Translations under genes and position numbers: made by a program
Assembly (NCBI RefSeq): GCF_003667505.1
Contig: NZ_RCVJ01000155.1
Coordinates: 1 to 64,000 of the forward strand
Reading direction: 5' to 3'
Source: Micromonospora sp. BL4
GTDB lineage: Bacteria; Actinomycetota; Actinomycetes; Mycobacteriales; Micromonosporaceae
DNA: 64,000 nt
The notes under the pieces: generated by a model
What the model saw: the letters and a program-made list of their open reading frames with translations, nothing else
The model's database searches: none
Told to the model about the DNA's origin: nothing
Shown: positions 42,530 through 50,545 of the stretch, piece after piece
Layout of the letters: each line of letters starts with the position of its first letter
How positions within the stretch are numbered: position 1 is the first letter of the stretch

Positions 42530-43755
42530 TGGCCGCCGACGCGACGCGCACGGGTGACGAGCCCCGAACGATCGACGAGCCCCGCGAGGGCGACGAGACC
42601 CGCGTGAGCGACGAGACCCGCGTGGGCGACGAGACCCGGGCCGGCGGCGTGCCCGTCGAGCCTGCGGGCGCGGCGCGCGACGGCACGTTCTGGGCCTGGA
42701 CGGCGCTCGGCCTGGTGGTCGTGGTGGTGCTCGCCGCGCTGACCCGCTATCTGGAGCAGAATGTCCCCGGGTGGGCGGAGGGCACCGGCGCCGAGGACAT
42801 CGGGGCGGCGATCGAGTACCCCGTCTACGCGATCCTGCTCGGCCTGCTCGGCAACGTCGCCGTCACGCTGTTCGGCTGGCGCGACCGGATCGCCGCCGCG
42901 TTCCGGACCGAGTTCTTCATCAAGACCGGTCTGGTGCTGCTCGGGGCGTCGATCAACCTGGCCGTCATCGCCAGCGCCGCCGGGCCGGCGATCGCCCAGG
43001 CGATCCTGCTGATCAGCGGGGTGTTCCTGTTCACCTGGTGGCTGGCCGGCCGGTTCGGCCTCGACGACAAGCTGCGCGCGTTGCTGGCCTCGGCGGTGTC
43101 GATCTGCGGGGTCAGCGCGGCGATCGCCGCCGCCGGCGCCGTCCGGGCGCGCCGCGAGCAGTTGGCCTACACGGCCAGCCTGGTCATCGTCTTCGCGTTG
43201 CCGTCCATCTTCATCCTGCCCTGGCTGGCCGACGTGTTCGGGCTGTCCGACGCGGTGGCCGGCGCCTGGATCGGCGGCAACATCGACACGACCGCGGCGG
43301 TCACCGCGGCGGGGGCGCTCGCCGGCGAGGAGGCGCTCCAGATCGCCAGCATCGTGAAGGTCACCCAGAACGCCCTGATGGGCGTGGTCGCGGTCGCTCT
43401 CACCGCGTACTTCACGCTGCGGGTGGAGCGGCAGCCCGGCGCTGCCCGACCGGGCCTCGGGGAGTTGTGGCGGCGTTTCCCCAAGTTCGTCCTGGGCTTC
43501 GTCGCCGCCTCGGTCATCGCCACCTGGTACCTGGACGCGGCGGGCGCGGACGGCAAGGCCACCATCGCGATCGTCAACGACCTGCGCGTCTGGTTCCTCA
43601 TCCTGGCCTTCGTCAGCATCGGCCTGGAGGTCCGGGTCGCGTCGCTGCGGGAGGCCGGCTGGCGGCCGGTCGCGGTGTTCGCCAGCGCCACCGTGTTCAA
43701 CCTGGCCCTGGCGCTCGCCCTGGCATCCCTGCTGTTCCGCAACTTCTCCGCCTGA
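42529..43755 (+). CDS. YeiH-family (UPF0324) putative sulfate exporter
   Basis: A 408-aa membrane protein with about 10 helices. After a hydrophilic, repeat-rich N-terminus (about 1-45), helices begin near residue 48. Family landmarks are EYPVYAILLGLLGN, FFIKTGLVLLGASINL, SICGVSAAIAAAGAVRARREQ, AGAWIGGNIDTTAAVTAAG and IASIVKVTQNALMG. The family is annotated as sulfate exporter on limited evidence; sulfur or sulfite stress is the usual context. Leader peptide, inverted repeat and coupled small peptide upstream support sulfur-linked control. No ribosome-binding site of its own is needed because of the TGATG overlap. Confidence 0.88.
   Translation: MAADATRTGDEPRTIDEPREGDETRVSDETRVGDETRAGGVPVEPAGAARDGTFWAWTALGLVVVVVLAALTRYLEQNVPGWAEGTGAEDIGAAIEYPVYAILLGLLGNVAVTLFGWRDRIAAAFRTEFFIKTGLVLLGASINLAVIASAAGPAIAQAILLISGVFLFTWWLAGRFGLDDKLRALLASAVSICGVSAAIAAAGAVRARREQLAYTASLVIVFALPSIFILPWLADVFGLSDAVAGAWIGGNIDTTAAVTAAGALAGEEALQIASIVKVTQNALMGVVAVALTAYFTLRVERQPGAARPGLGELWRRFPKFVLGFVAASVIATWYLDAAGADGKATIAIVNDLRVWFLILAFVSIGLEVRVASLREAGWRPVAVFASATVFNLALALALASLLFRNFSA
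42556..42645 (+). repeat. 18-bp tandem repeat in the YeiH N-terminus, five units
   Basis: Five consecutive 18-bp units starting GACGAG encode DEPRTI, DEPREG, DETRVS, DETRVG and DETRAG. The charged tail precedes the first helix, so it is probably a flexible cytoplasmic extension whose length may vary between strains. Confidence 0.85.
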
Positions 43756-43757
43756 TC

Positions 43758-43795
43758 CGCCCCCGTCCCCGTCCCCCAGCTCGGGGACGGGGGCG
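43758..43795 (+). terminator. Terminator after the YeiH gene
   Basis: A perfect 14-bp GC stem (43758-43771 with 43782-43795) with a 10-nt loop begins 2 bases after the stop. Confidence 0.8.
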
Positions 43796-43814
43796 ATCGC
43801 CTACTTCCGACGCC

Positions 43815-43838
43815 CTGATCGATAATTTCATCGATCAG
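43815..43838. promoter_or_regulatory. Palindromic operator before the GH71/99-like gene
   Basis: CTGATCGAT and ATCGATCAG form a perfect inverted repeat around AATTTC, 75 bp before the ATG. A half-site, CTGATCGATATT, occurs at a similar distance before the GH5 endoglucanase gene (near 32131), so both may share a carbohydrate regulator. Confidence 0.5.
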
Positions 43839-43913
43839 TCTCACTCTTGCGGGTTGGCAATCGGTACTGCCACGATGACCGTCAATGCCTTCCGTCCCGA
43901 AGGAGTGGTCGTC

Positions 43914-46301
43914 ATGGCGGTGTCCCGCCGCAGGTTCGTCACATCGGTGCTGGCGGGGTCCGCCCTCGCCGCCGCCTCCACCACCGAGCTGCTCACCACC
44001 GCCGCCAGCCCCGCGCACGCCGCCAGTCCTCCCGGGGACGTGGTCGGCAAGGTGACCGTCGGCTACCAGGGCTGGTTCAGCTGCCCCGGCGACTCGGCGC
44101 CGATCGGCGGCTGGTGGCACTGGAGCCGCGACCGGTTCCAGCCGCCCTCGCCCAGCAACACCACCATCGTGTCCTGGCCGGACATGCGCGAGTACACCCG
44201 CACCTACCCGACCGCCTACCCCAACCTCGGCAACGGCTCGCCAGCCACCCTCTTCTCCTCGTACGACCAGCAGACCGTGGACACCCACTTCCGCTGGATG
44301 CAGGAGTACGGCTGCGACACCGCGGCGTTGCAGCGGTTCAACCCGATGGGCGACGAGGGCCCGACCCGCGACGCCATGACGCAGAAGGTGCGCTCGGCCG
44401 CGGAGCGCCACGGCCGCAAGTTCTACATCATGTACGACGTCACCGACTGGTTGACCATGCAGGCGGACATCAAGACCGACTGGACGACGAAGATGTCCGC
44501 GCACACCGCGTCCAGCGCGTACGCGCGACAGAACGGCAAGCCGGTCGTCTGCATCTGGGGCTTCGGCTTCAGCGAACCCAGCCGACCCTTCGCACCGGGG
44601 CCCTGCCTGGAGGTCGTCAACTGGTTCAAGGCGCAGGGCTGCTACGTCATCGGTGGCGTGCCCACCTGGTGGCGGCAGGGGATCGAGGACTCCCGCCCCG
44701 GCTTCCTCGACGTCTACCACGCGTTCAACATGATCTCGCCGTGGATGGTCTACCGGACCAGCACCCTGGAGGGGCTCGACTCGTACTACAACAACGTCAA
44801 CATTCCGGACCTGGCCGACTGCGCGGCGCGCGGCATCGACTACCAGCCCTGCGTGATGCCCGGTGACCTCGCCGGGGGGCATCGCCGGCACGGCGACTTC
44901 TACTGGCGGCACATCTACAACATGGTCCGACTCGGCTCGCAGGGCCTTTACGTGTCCATGTTCGACGAGTACAACGAGGGCAACCAGATCGCCAAGACGT
45001 CCGAGACCCAGGCCACCACCCCGGCCGGCGCGAACATCCGGGCCCTGGACGAGGACGGCGTGGCCTGCTCCTCCGACTACTACCTGCGGATCACCGCCGA
45101 CGGCGGTCGGATGCTCAAGGGGCAGCTCGCGCTCACCCCGGTGCGTCCCACACCGCCGATGATCGGCACCCCGCCCCCGACCGGCGGGAACCTGGCCGCC
45201 GGCCGGCCCACCTCGGCGAGCAGCCAGGGCGGCGGGTTCCCGGCGGGCAACGCGGTGGACTCGAACGTCGGCAGCTACTGGGAGAGCGCCAACGGCGCGT
45301 TCCCGCAGTGGTGGCAGGTCGATCTCGGCGCCAGCCACCAGGTCGACCGACTCGTGCTGCGGCTGCCCTCCGGCTGGGGCGCGCGTACCCAGACGATCAC
45401 CGTGCTGGGCAGCGCCGACGGCAGCTCCTTCGGCACCATCGCCCCGGCCGCCGGCTTCACCTTCGACCCGGCGACCGGCAACACGGTCACCCGCACGCTG
45501 CCGGCCACCACGACCCGCCACCTCCGGCTGAGCATCGCCGGCAACACCGGCTGGCCGGCGGGCCAGCTCGCCCAGGTCGAGGTGTACGCCGCCGGCGGCA
45601 CACCCGACAACCCGCCGACCGCGCCGAGCGGCCTCACCGTGACCGGCCGAACGGCGAGCAGCGTGTCCCTGGCGTGGACGGCCTCCACCGACGACAAGGG
45701 GGTGACCGGCTACCAGGTGCGCCAGGGCGGCACGGTGGTCGCCACCGTCACCGGCACCACGGCGACCGTGAGCGGGCTCAGCCCGTCCACCGGTTACAGC
45801 TTCACCGTGACGGCGCGGGACACCGCCGGCAACACCTCCGCTCCGTCGAACGCGGTCACGGTCACCACGGACGCGCCGACCAACGCGGACCTCGCCCGGG
45901 GTCGACCCACCACGGCGAGCAGCAACACCCAGAGCTACGCGTCGGGCAACGTGGTCGACGGTGACCCGAACACCTACTGGGAGAGCGTCAACAACGCGTT
46001 CCCGCAGTGGGTCCAGGTCGACCTGGGTGCCTCGCGCCCGGTCGGACGGGTGGTGCTCAAGCTGCCGCCGGCGGCCGCCTGGGCGACCCGGACGCAGACC
46101 CTCGCCGTGCAGGGCAGCGCCGACGGGGGCAGCTTCGGCACGCTCGTCGCGTCGGCCGGGCGCGCCTTCAACCCGGCCACCGGCAACCAGGTGACGCTCA
46201 CCTTCGCCGCCACCCAGACCCGCTACCTGCGCATCACGGTCACCGGTAACACCGGCTGGCCGGCCGGCCAGCTGTCCACACTGGAGGTCTATGCCAGCTG
46301 A
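43914..46301 (+). CDS. Tat-secreted GH71/99-like glycoside hydrolase with two F5/8C modules and FN3
   Basis: A 795-aa exported enzyme. The signal peptide has a twin-arginine motif (SRRRFV, residues 4-9) and ends near AHAAS. The catalytic domain (about 45-420) has VGYQGWFSCPGD, HFRWMQEYGCDTAALQRF and SMFDEYNEGNQI, as in GH71/GH99-like proteins. These act on alpha-glucan, mannan or mycodextran-like polymers. An F5/8-type C (CBM32-like) domain (about 425-555), a fibronectin III domain (about 560-645) and a second F5/8C (about 655-795) follow. Start ATG 43914 sits at the Tat signal; the open frame extends far upstream but overlaps yeiH. A palindromic operator lies upstream. Confidence 0.85.
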   Translation: MAVSRRRFVTSVLAGSALAAASTTELLTTAASPAHAASPPGDVVGKVTVGYQGWFSCPGDSAPIGGWWHWSRDRFQPPSPSNTTIVSWPDMREYTRTYPTAYPNLGNGSPATLFSSYDQQTVDTHFRWMQEYGCDTAALQRFNPMGDEGPTRDAMTQKVRSAAERHGRKFYIMYDVTDWLTMQADIKTDWTTKMSAHTASSAYARQNGKPVVCIWGFGFSEPSRPFAPGPCLEVVNWFKAQGCYVIGGVPTWWRQGIEDSRPGFLDVYHAFNMISPWMVYRTSTLEGLDSYYNNVNIPDLADCAARGIDYQPCVMPGDLAGGHRRHGDFYWRHIYNMVRLGSQGLYVSMFDEYNEGNQIAKTSETQATTPAGANIRALDEDGVACSSDYYLRITADGGRMLKGQLALTPVRPTPPMIGTPPPTGGNLAAGRPTSASSQGGGFPAGNAVDSNVGSYWESANGAFPQWWQVDLGASHQVDRLVLRLPSGWGARTQTITVLGSADGSSFGTIAPAAGFTFDPATGNTVTRTLPATTTRHLRLSIAGNTGWPAGQLAQVEVYAAGGTPDNPPTAPSGLTVTGRTASSVSLAWTASTDDKGVTGYQVRQGGTVVATVTGTTATVSGLSPSTGYSFTVTARDTAGNTSAPSNAVTVTTDAPTNADLARGRPTTASSNTQSYASGNVVDGDPNTYWESVNNAFPQWVQVDLGASRPVGRVVLKLPPAAAWATRTQTLAVQGSADGGSFGTLVASAGRAFNPATGNQVTLTFAATQTRYLRITVTGNTGWPAGQLSTLEVYAS

Positions 46302-46338
46302 TCGGGGGCGGAGGGCCGGCGCCCGACGCGTCGCAGGC

Positions 46339-47232
46339 TCACCGGCCGACCGGCGGCGGTTGGGCCGAGCGCCCGCTCTCCGCCATCCGGCGTACGTCGT
46401 CGGCGGGGTGGATGGTGCGCACCGGGTCCGGCACCGGCCCGCGCCGCTGCCACTCGCGTGGATAGCCGAGGGAGACCTCCTCGAAGCGCACACCGTCGTG
46501 AAACGTCGTACGGGGGATGTGCAGGTGCCCGTAGACCACGGTGGCCACGCCGAAGCGCAGGTGCCAGTCACTGGTACGCACGGTGCCGCACCACTGGGCG
46601 AACAGCGGGTACCGCAGGACGTCGGTGGGTTGCCGCACCGGCGGATAGTGGTTGACCAGCACCGTCGGCAGGGCCGGGTCGCGCTCGGCCAGGCGCCGCT
46701 CGGTCTCGGTGACCCGGGCCGCGCACCACGCCTCCCGGCTCGGGTGGGGATCGGGGTGCAGCAGGGCCTCGTCCGTGCACACCACCCCGGCCTCGTACGC
46801 CAGCTCCAACGACTGCTGCCGGGTGCTCGCCCCGGGCACCCGGAACGTGTAGTCGTACAGCACGAAGAGCGGGGCGATCGTGGCCGGACCGCCCTCGCCG
46901 TCCCACACCGGGTACGGATCCTCCGGCGTGACGACCCCCAGCCGCCGACACAGCCGCACCAGCTCGCGGTAGCGCTCCTCGCCGCGCAGCTGCACCGGGT
47001 CGTCGGGCGGCGTCCACAGCTCGTGGTTGCCCGGCGCCCAGACCACCTTCGCGAACCGGCTGCTGAGCAGGCCGAGCGCCCACTCGATGTCGGCGTACCG
47101 CTCGGCCACGTCGCCGGCGACGAGCAGCCAGTCACCGTCGTTGCCCGGGCGCAGCTCCCGCACGAACGCGCGGTTCGCCGGGTAACCGATGTGCAGGTCG
47201 CTGACGGCCCGCAGCCGGGGCGGAAGGCTCAC
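46339..47232 (-). CDS. Metallophosphoesterase (calcineurin-like)
   Basis: A 297-aa phosphoesterase with a two-metal site. Motifs in order are SDLHIG (D-x-H), VAGDVAE (GD), WAPGNHELW (GNHE), VLVNHYPP and VVYGHLHIPRTT (GHxH). It hydrolyses phosphate esters in the cytoplasm; the substrate is unknown. GTG 47232 has TAGCCT 6 nt upstream and no Shine-Dalgarno, so it is leaderless. It converges on the GH71/99-like gene. Confidence 0.92.
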   Translation of the reverse strand: MSLPPRLRAVSDLHIGYPANRAFVRELRPGNDGDWLLVAGDVAERYADIEWALGLLSSRFAKVVWAPGNHELWTPPDDPVQLRGEERYRELVRLCRRLGVVTPEDPYPVWDGEGGPATIAPLFVLYDYTFRVPGASTRQQSLELAYEAGVVCTDEALLHPDPHPSREAWCAARVTETERRLAERDPALPTVLVNHYPPVRQPTDVLRYPLFAQWCGTVRTSDWHLRFGVATVVYGHLHIPRTTFHDGVRFEEVSLGYPREWQRRGPVPDPVRTIHPADDVRRMAESGRSAQPPPVGR

Positions 47233-47238
47233 GCCCCG

Positions 47239-47244
47239 AGGCTA
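47239..47244 (-). promoter_or_regulatory. -10 box of a leaderless promoter for the metallophosphoesterase
   Basis: TAGCCT on the minus strand, exactly 6 nt before GTG 47232, with no ribosome-binding site. Confidence 0.55.
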
Positions 47245-47302
47245 GGGCCCGTGTCAAAGTCCCCGCCGTTCGGTGTCGTGCCGGGCCGGGCGGCCGGGGT
47301 GG

Positions 47303-47596
47303 TCAGCAGAACCAGCCGTCCTGCACCCAGCCGCGCCGGTTGATGTGTCCGTAGGCGAAGCCGTAGATGTAGCCGCCGCTGCGGGGACCCTCGACCAGGA
47401 AGGTCTGGCCCTGGTACAGAGTGCCCATCCAGGCCCCGTTGGGTTGGGTGCGGACGAACAGGTCGCTGGCGCACACCGTCTCCCGCTGGCCGATGGTGCC
47501 GTTGGCAGCCTGCGCCGGAGCCGGCGCGGCGAGCGTGGCGGCGGTGATCCCGGCCAGCAGGCCGGCCATCGTCCGGGTGGCGGATCGGCTCACCAT
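47303..47596 (-). CDS. Small secreted SH3-like protein
   Basis: A 97-aa exported protein. A signal peptide (about 1-31, ending AQAA) leaves a 66-residue mature part with two cysteines, one near the start (VCASDLFVRTQPNG) and one as the last residue (WVQDGWFC), probably disulfide-linked. DLFVRTQPNG, then GQTFLVEG and HINRRGWVQDGW follow the bacterial SH3 pattern, often cell-wall or peptide binding. The start overlaps the end of the related upstream gene by 7 bp, so the two are translationally coupled. The exact target is unknown. Confidence 0.75.
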   Translation of the reverse strand: MVSRSATRTMAGLLAGITAATLAAPAPAQAANGTIGQRETVCASDLFVRTQPNGAWMGTLYQGQTFLVEGPRSGGYIYGFAYGHINRRGWVQDGWFC

Positions 47597-47910
47597 GAGT
47601 CGTACCCGCCGATGCACTCGGCCCGGACGTAGCCCCAGTCGTTCGGACCGAAGTCGAACGAGGCCGCCCACCCGTTGTAGACCGGGTGGGCGCCGGGGGT
47701 GTGACCGATCTTGTTGCCGTACCCGAGGGTGCGCTTCAGACCGGTGGGGCCGTTGGCGGAGTCGTAGTTGGCGTAGAAGCTGGCGCTCTGGCAGACCACG
47801 ATGGCGTGCCGGGGCACCACCGGGTCGGCGTGGGCCGGCGTGGCGCCCAGGGCGGCCGTGGCCGTCCCGATGGCCAACGCGGCGACCCCGGTGCGGATCC
47901 GTCGAGGCAT
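47590..47910 (-). CDS. Small secreted two-cysteine protein, probable SH3-like paralogue
   Basis: A 106-aa exported protein. The signal peptide (about 1-29) ends AHAD. The mature part carries VCQSASFYANY near the start and WGYVRAECIGGYDSW at the end. The spacing of cysteines and the VC-S ... G(Y)V-x-(A)EC pattern parallel the next gene, so the pair looks like tandem paralogues. ATG 47910 has GGGAGG 5 nt upstream; GTG 47916 is less likely. I do not recognise a named family. It is divergent from a hydrolase gene. Confidence 0.7.
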   Translation of the reverse strand: MPRRIRTGVAALAIGTATAALGATPAHADPVVPRHAIVVCQSASFYANYDSANGPTGLKRTLGYGNKIGHTPGAHPVYNGWAASFDFGPNDWGYVRAECIGGYDSW

Positions 47911-48076
47911 GCCCACCTCCCGTACGCCGAAACTTTCCTACCGGCGACCCTAACAGCGGCGTTGATAAATGTCGATGGAGCGGGGTTGGCCGGCCGGAGC
48001 CGCGCGGCCGGTATATCCGGCGATCGGGCGGGAAAGCGCTGACGTCCGACAGCCCGAACCGGAGCAGGAGAACAAC

Positions 48077-48928
48077 ATGCCTTTCATCACCGTGGGTACG
48101 GAGAACTCCGCGCCCATCGACCTGTACTACGAGGATCACGGATCCGGTCAGCCGGTGGTGCTGATCCATGGCTTCCCGTTCAACGGGGCGACCTGGGAGA
48201 AGGAGACCACCGCGCTGCTCAACGCCGGATACCGGACGATCACCTACGACCGGCGCGGTTTCGGCAACTCCGCCCAGCCGGCGTTCGGGTACGACTACAA
48301 CACCTTCGCCGCGGACCTCGACGTCCTGATGACCGAGCTGGACCTGCGCGACGTGATGCTGGTGGGTCACTCGATGGGCACCGGCGAGGTGGTTCGCTAC
48401 CTGGGCAACTACGGCTCGCAGCGGGTGAGCAGGGCGGTGCTGCTCAGCCCCCTGGAGCCCATGCTGGTGAAGGCCCAGGACAACCCGGAGGGCGTCGACA
48501 AGAGCCTCTTCCAGGGGTTCCAGCAGGCCATCATCAAGGATCGTTTCGCCTACCTGACCCAGTTCTGCGACGCGTTCTTCAACTACAGCGAGAACAAGGG
48601 CAAGATGGTCAGCGAGGAGGCGTACCGCGCGCACTGGCAGATCGGCGCGATGGGCTCCGCCAAGGCCACCCACGACAGTGTGGACGCCTGGCTGGAGGAC
48701 TTCCGGCCCGACCTGCCGAAGATCGACGTGCCGGTGCTGATCATCCAGGGTGACAAGGACAACGTGCTGCCTTTCCCGGTGACCGGCCAGCGGCTCGCGC
48801 CGATGCTGCCGACCAGCCAGCTCATCACGCTCAAGGGTGCGCCGCACGGCATCCCGTGGACACACGCCGACGACATCAACAAGGCCATGTTGAACTTCAT
48901 CAAGCAACCAGCCAAGGCTCGGGCCTGA
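48077..48928 (+). CDS. Alpha/beta hydrolase, non-heme chloroperoxidase-like
   Basis: A 283-aa alpha/beta hydrolase. HGFPFNGATWEKE holds the oxyanion loop, YDRRGFGNSAQP the conserved loop, Ser99 is in GHSMGTGEV, the Asp is in QGDKDNVLPF and the His in GAPHGIPW. Like the protein at 11693 it belongs to the cofactor-free haloperoxidase/esterase branch, but the two are diverged. AGGAG precedes ATG 48077. Followed by a terminator hairpin. Confidence 0.9.
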   Translation: MPFITVGTENSAPIDLYYEDHGSGQPVVLIHGFPFNGATWEKETTALLNAGYRTITYDRRGFGNSAQPAFGYDYNTFAADLDVLMTELDLRDVMLVGHSMGTGEVVRYLGNYGSQRVSRAVLLSPLEPMLVKAQDNPEGVDKSLFQGFQQAIIKDRFAYLTQFCDAFFNYSENKGKMVSEEAYRAHWQIGAMGSAKATHDSVDAWLEDFRPDLPKIDVPVLIIQGDKDNVLPFPVTGQRLAPMLPTSQLITLKGAPHGIPWTHADDINKAMLNFIKQPAKARA

Positions 48929-48978
48929 TCCGCAGCGGCACCTGATCGGACGCCAGCGCGGCGATTTCGCCGCCGCAT

Positions 48979-49017
48979 CCCGGCCCGCGCGGGCCCCTCG
49001 GGCTCGCGTGGGCCGGG
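48979..49017. terminator. Bidirectional terminator between the hydrolase and the methyltransferase
   Basis: A 12-bp stem (48979-48990 with 49006-49017, one G:U) with a 15-nt GC-rich loop lies between convergent genes. Confidence 0.65.
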
Positions 49018-49029
49018 TGGCGTCGACGG

Positions 49030-50046
49030 TCAGGCTCGGCGGGCCACCACCGCGCCGTTGGCGCCGGGGGCGTCGAACGGCACCGTGCGGACGTCGACAA
49101 AGCCGACGTCCGCGAGCCAGGCGGCGTACTCGGCGCCCGAGTAGTTCCGGCCGCCCTCGGTCTCCACCAGCATGTTCATGCCCATCAGAGCGGCCTCCGG
49201 CGGGCCGGTGCGCTCATCGTTCAGCAGCAGCTCGCAGACCACGACCGTCCCGCCCGGCGGAAGGGCCGCGTGACACCGGGCCAGCAACGCGCGATTCGTC
49301 GGCTCGTCCCAGTCGTGCAGGATCATGCTGAGCAGGATGACGTCGTGCCCGCCCGGCAGCGCCGGGTCGGCGAGGAAGTCGCCGGGCAGCGTGGCGATCC
49401 GCCCGGTCAGGCCGGCCGCCGCGATCCGTTCCTCGGCCCGTGCGCAGACGTGGGGCAGGTCCAGGACGGTCGCCCGCAGGTCGGGCAAGCGGCGGCAGAA
49501 CTCGATCGGGAACGCGCCGGCCCCGCCGCCCACGTCGAGCAGCCGGCGATGCGCGGAGAAGTCGTACGCCTCGGCCAGCGCGGCGGCGGTGAAGCTCGAC
49601 GTGGAGTACATGGCGTCCCAGAACTGCGCCAGCATCTCCGGGTCGGTGGTGTCGAACATCGACTGCTGGGCCTGCGGGTCCCAGGTCAGTGGCCGGTCGG
49701 TGCGCAGCGCCTCCCCGATGCGGTGCCAGGGCAGGTAGGTACGCAGGTCGGAGTAGCGGACCTGGGCGCCGAAGTAGTACGGGCGGCCCTCGACCAGGAA
49801 CTGCTCGGCCAGCTCGGAGTTGCGGTAGCCGTCGCCGGCCTTCTCCAGCAGGCCGAGTGAGGCGCTCGCGGCCAGCAGCAGATCCGCCGGGCGGTCGGCC
49901 AACCCGAACTCGGCGGCCGCCTGCTCGACGGTCATCGTCCGGCCGGCGGCGAGCCGGGTGAACAGGCCGAGTTCAACGCCGACCGCGAGGGTCTTGAACC
50001 CCCAGACGCCGGCAACCAAGCTCATGAGGGGAGTCGGAGTGATCAT
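49030..50046 (-). CDS. SAM-dependent O-methyltransferase (dimerisation-domain class)
   Basis: A 338-aa small-molecule methyltransferase. The N-terminal winged-helix dimerisation domain (about 5-95: GFKTLAVGVELGLFTRLAAGRTMTVEQAAAEFGL) precedes the SAM domain. Its motif I is LLDVGGGAGAFP, and ILLSMILHDWDE holds the His/Asp typical of class I O-methyltransferases of the COMT/DnrK type. Such enzymes tailor polyketides and phenolics, but no biosynthetic genes surround it. GTG 50052 is an alternative start 6 bases upstream. Confidence 0.9.
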   Translation of the reverse strand: MITPTPLMSLVAGVWGFKTLAVGVELGLFTRLAAGRTMTVEQAAAEFGLADRPADLLLAASASLGLLEKAGDGYRNSELAEQFLVEGRPYYFGAQVRYSDLRTYLPWHRIGEALRTDRPLTWDPQAQQSMFDTTDPEMLAQFWDAMYSTSSFTAAALAEAYDFSAHRRLLDVGGGAGAFPIEFCRRLPDLRATVLDLPHVCARAEERIAAAGLTGRIATLPGDFLADPALPGGHDVILLSMILHDWDEPTNRALLARCHAALPPGGTVVVCELLLNDERTGPPEAALMGMNMLVETEGGRNYSGAEYAAWLADVGFVDVRTVPFDAPGANGAVVARRA

Positions 50047-50102
50047 GGCCACATCAGATCACAACCGCCACCGTCCATCATGGTCGATCGTGCTGCGGAC
50101 GG

Positions 50103-50498
50103 TCAGCCGGCCCGACGCCGGCTGAGCCGGTGCGCGCCGAGGCTCACCAGCGTGCTGCCGACCGCCATCCCGACCAGCACCAGGACCGCCCCGACGGCCC
50201 ACAGTCCGCTGTCGTCGGACGACAACGCCCCCCACGACCACGCCGCCGTGAAGGCCACCGTCATCACCGGCGCCACCAGCCACGGGCTCAGCCGCGTGCC
50301 GGCGAGGGCGGCGAGCAGCGCGAGGGTCAGCACGCAACCGATCACCTGCCACGGCTCGTACGGGCCGCTGCGCGAATCGGTCTCCGGGTCGACGGTGTAC
50401 CCGGTGTCCCAGCCCAGCCAGAGCAGCCACACCCCGACCGTGGCCACCGCCAGGAACAGAGCCCCGAGCGGTGCGCGCCTACCCGTCGTCGCTGTCAT
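50103..50498 (-). CDS. Hypothetical four-helix membrane protein
   Basis: A 131-aa hydrophobic protein with about four transmembrane segments (about 12-30, 52-68, 72-90 and 98-118) and a short polar C-terminus ending HRLSRRRAG. No family recognised. The long open frame reaching to 52580 is a shadow of the hydrolase and LacI genes, and only its 3' end is coding. ATG 50498 is the first start that yields a signal-anchor-like N-terminus. Function unknown. Confidence 0.65.
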   Translation of the reverse strand: MTATTGRRAPLGALFLAVATVGVWLLWLGWDTGYTVDPETDSRSGPYEPWQVIGCVLTLALLAALAGTRLSPWLVAPVMTVAFTAAWSWGALSSDDSGLWAVGAVLVLVGMAVGSTLVSLGAHRLSRRRAG

Positions 50499-50545
50499 CC
50501 GGGGATCATCCCCCGCGGTGGCGCGGTTCGGGAACCCGGTCGTCC

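Noticed and set aside
42771..43913. Upstream extension of the GH71/99-like frame
   Set aside because: It lies inside the YeiH gene in another frame; the Tat signal at 43914 marks the true start.
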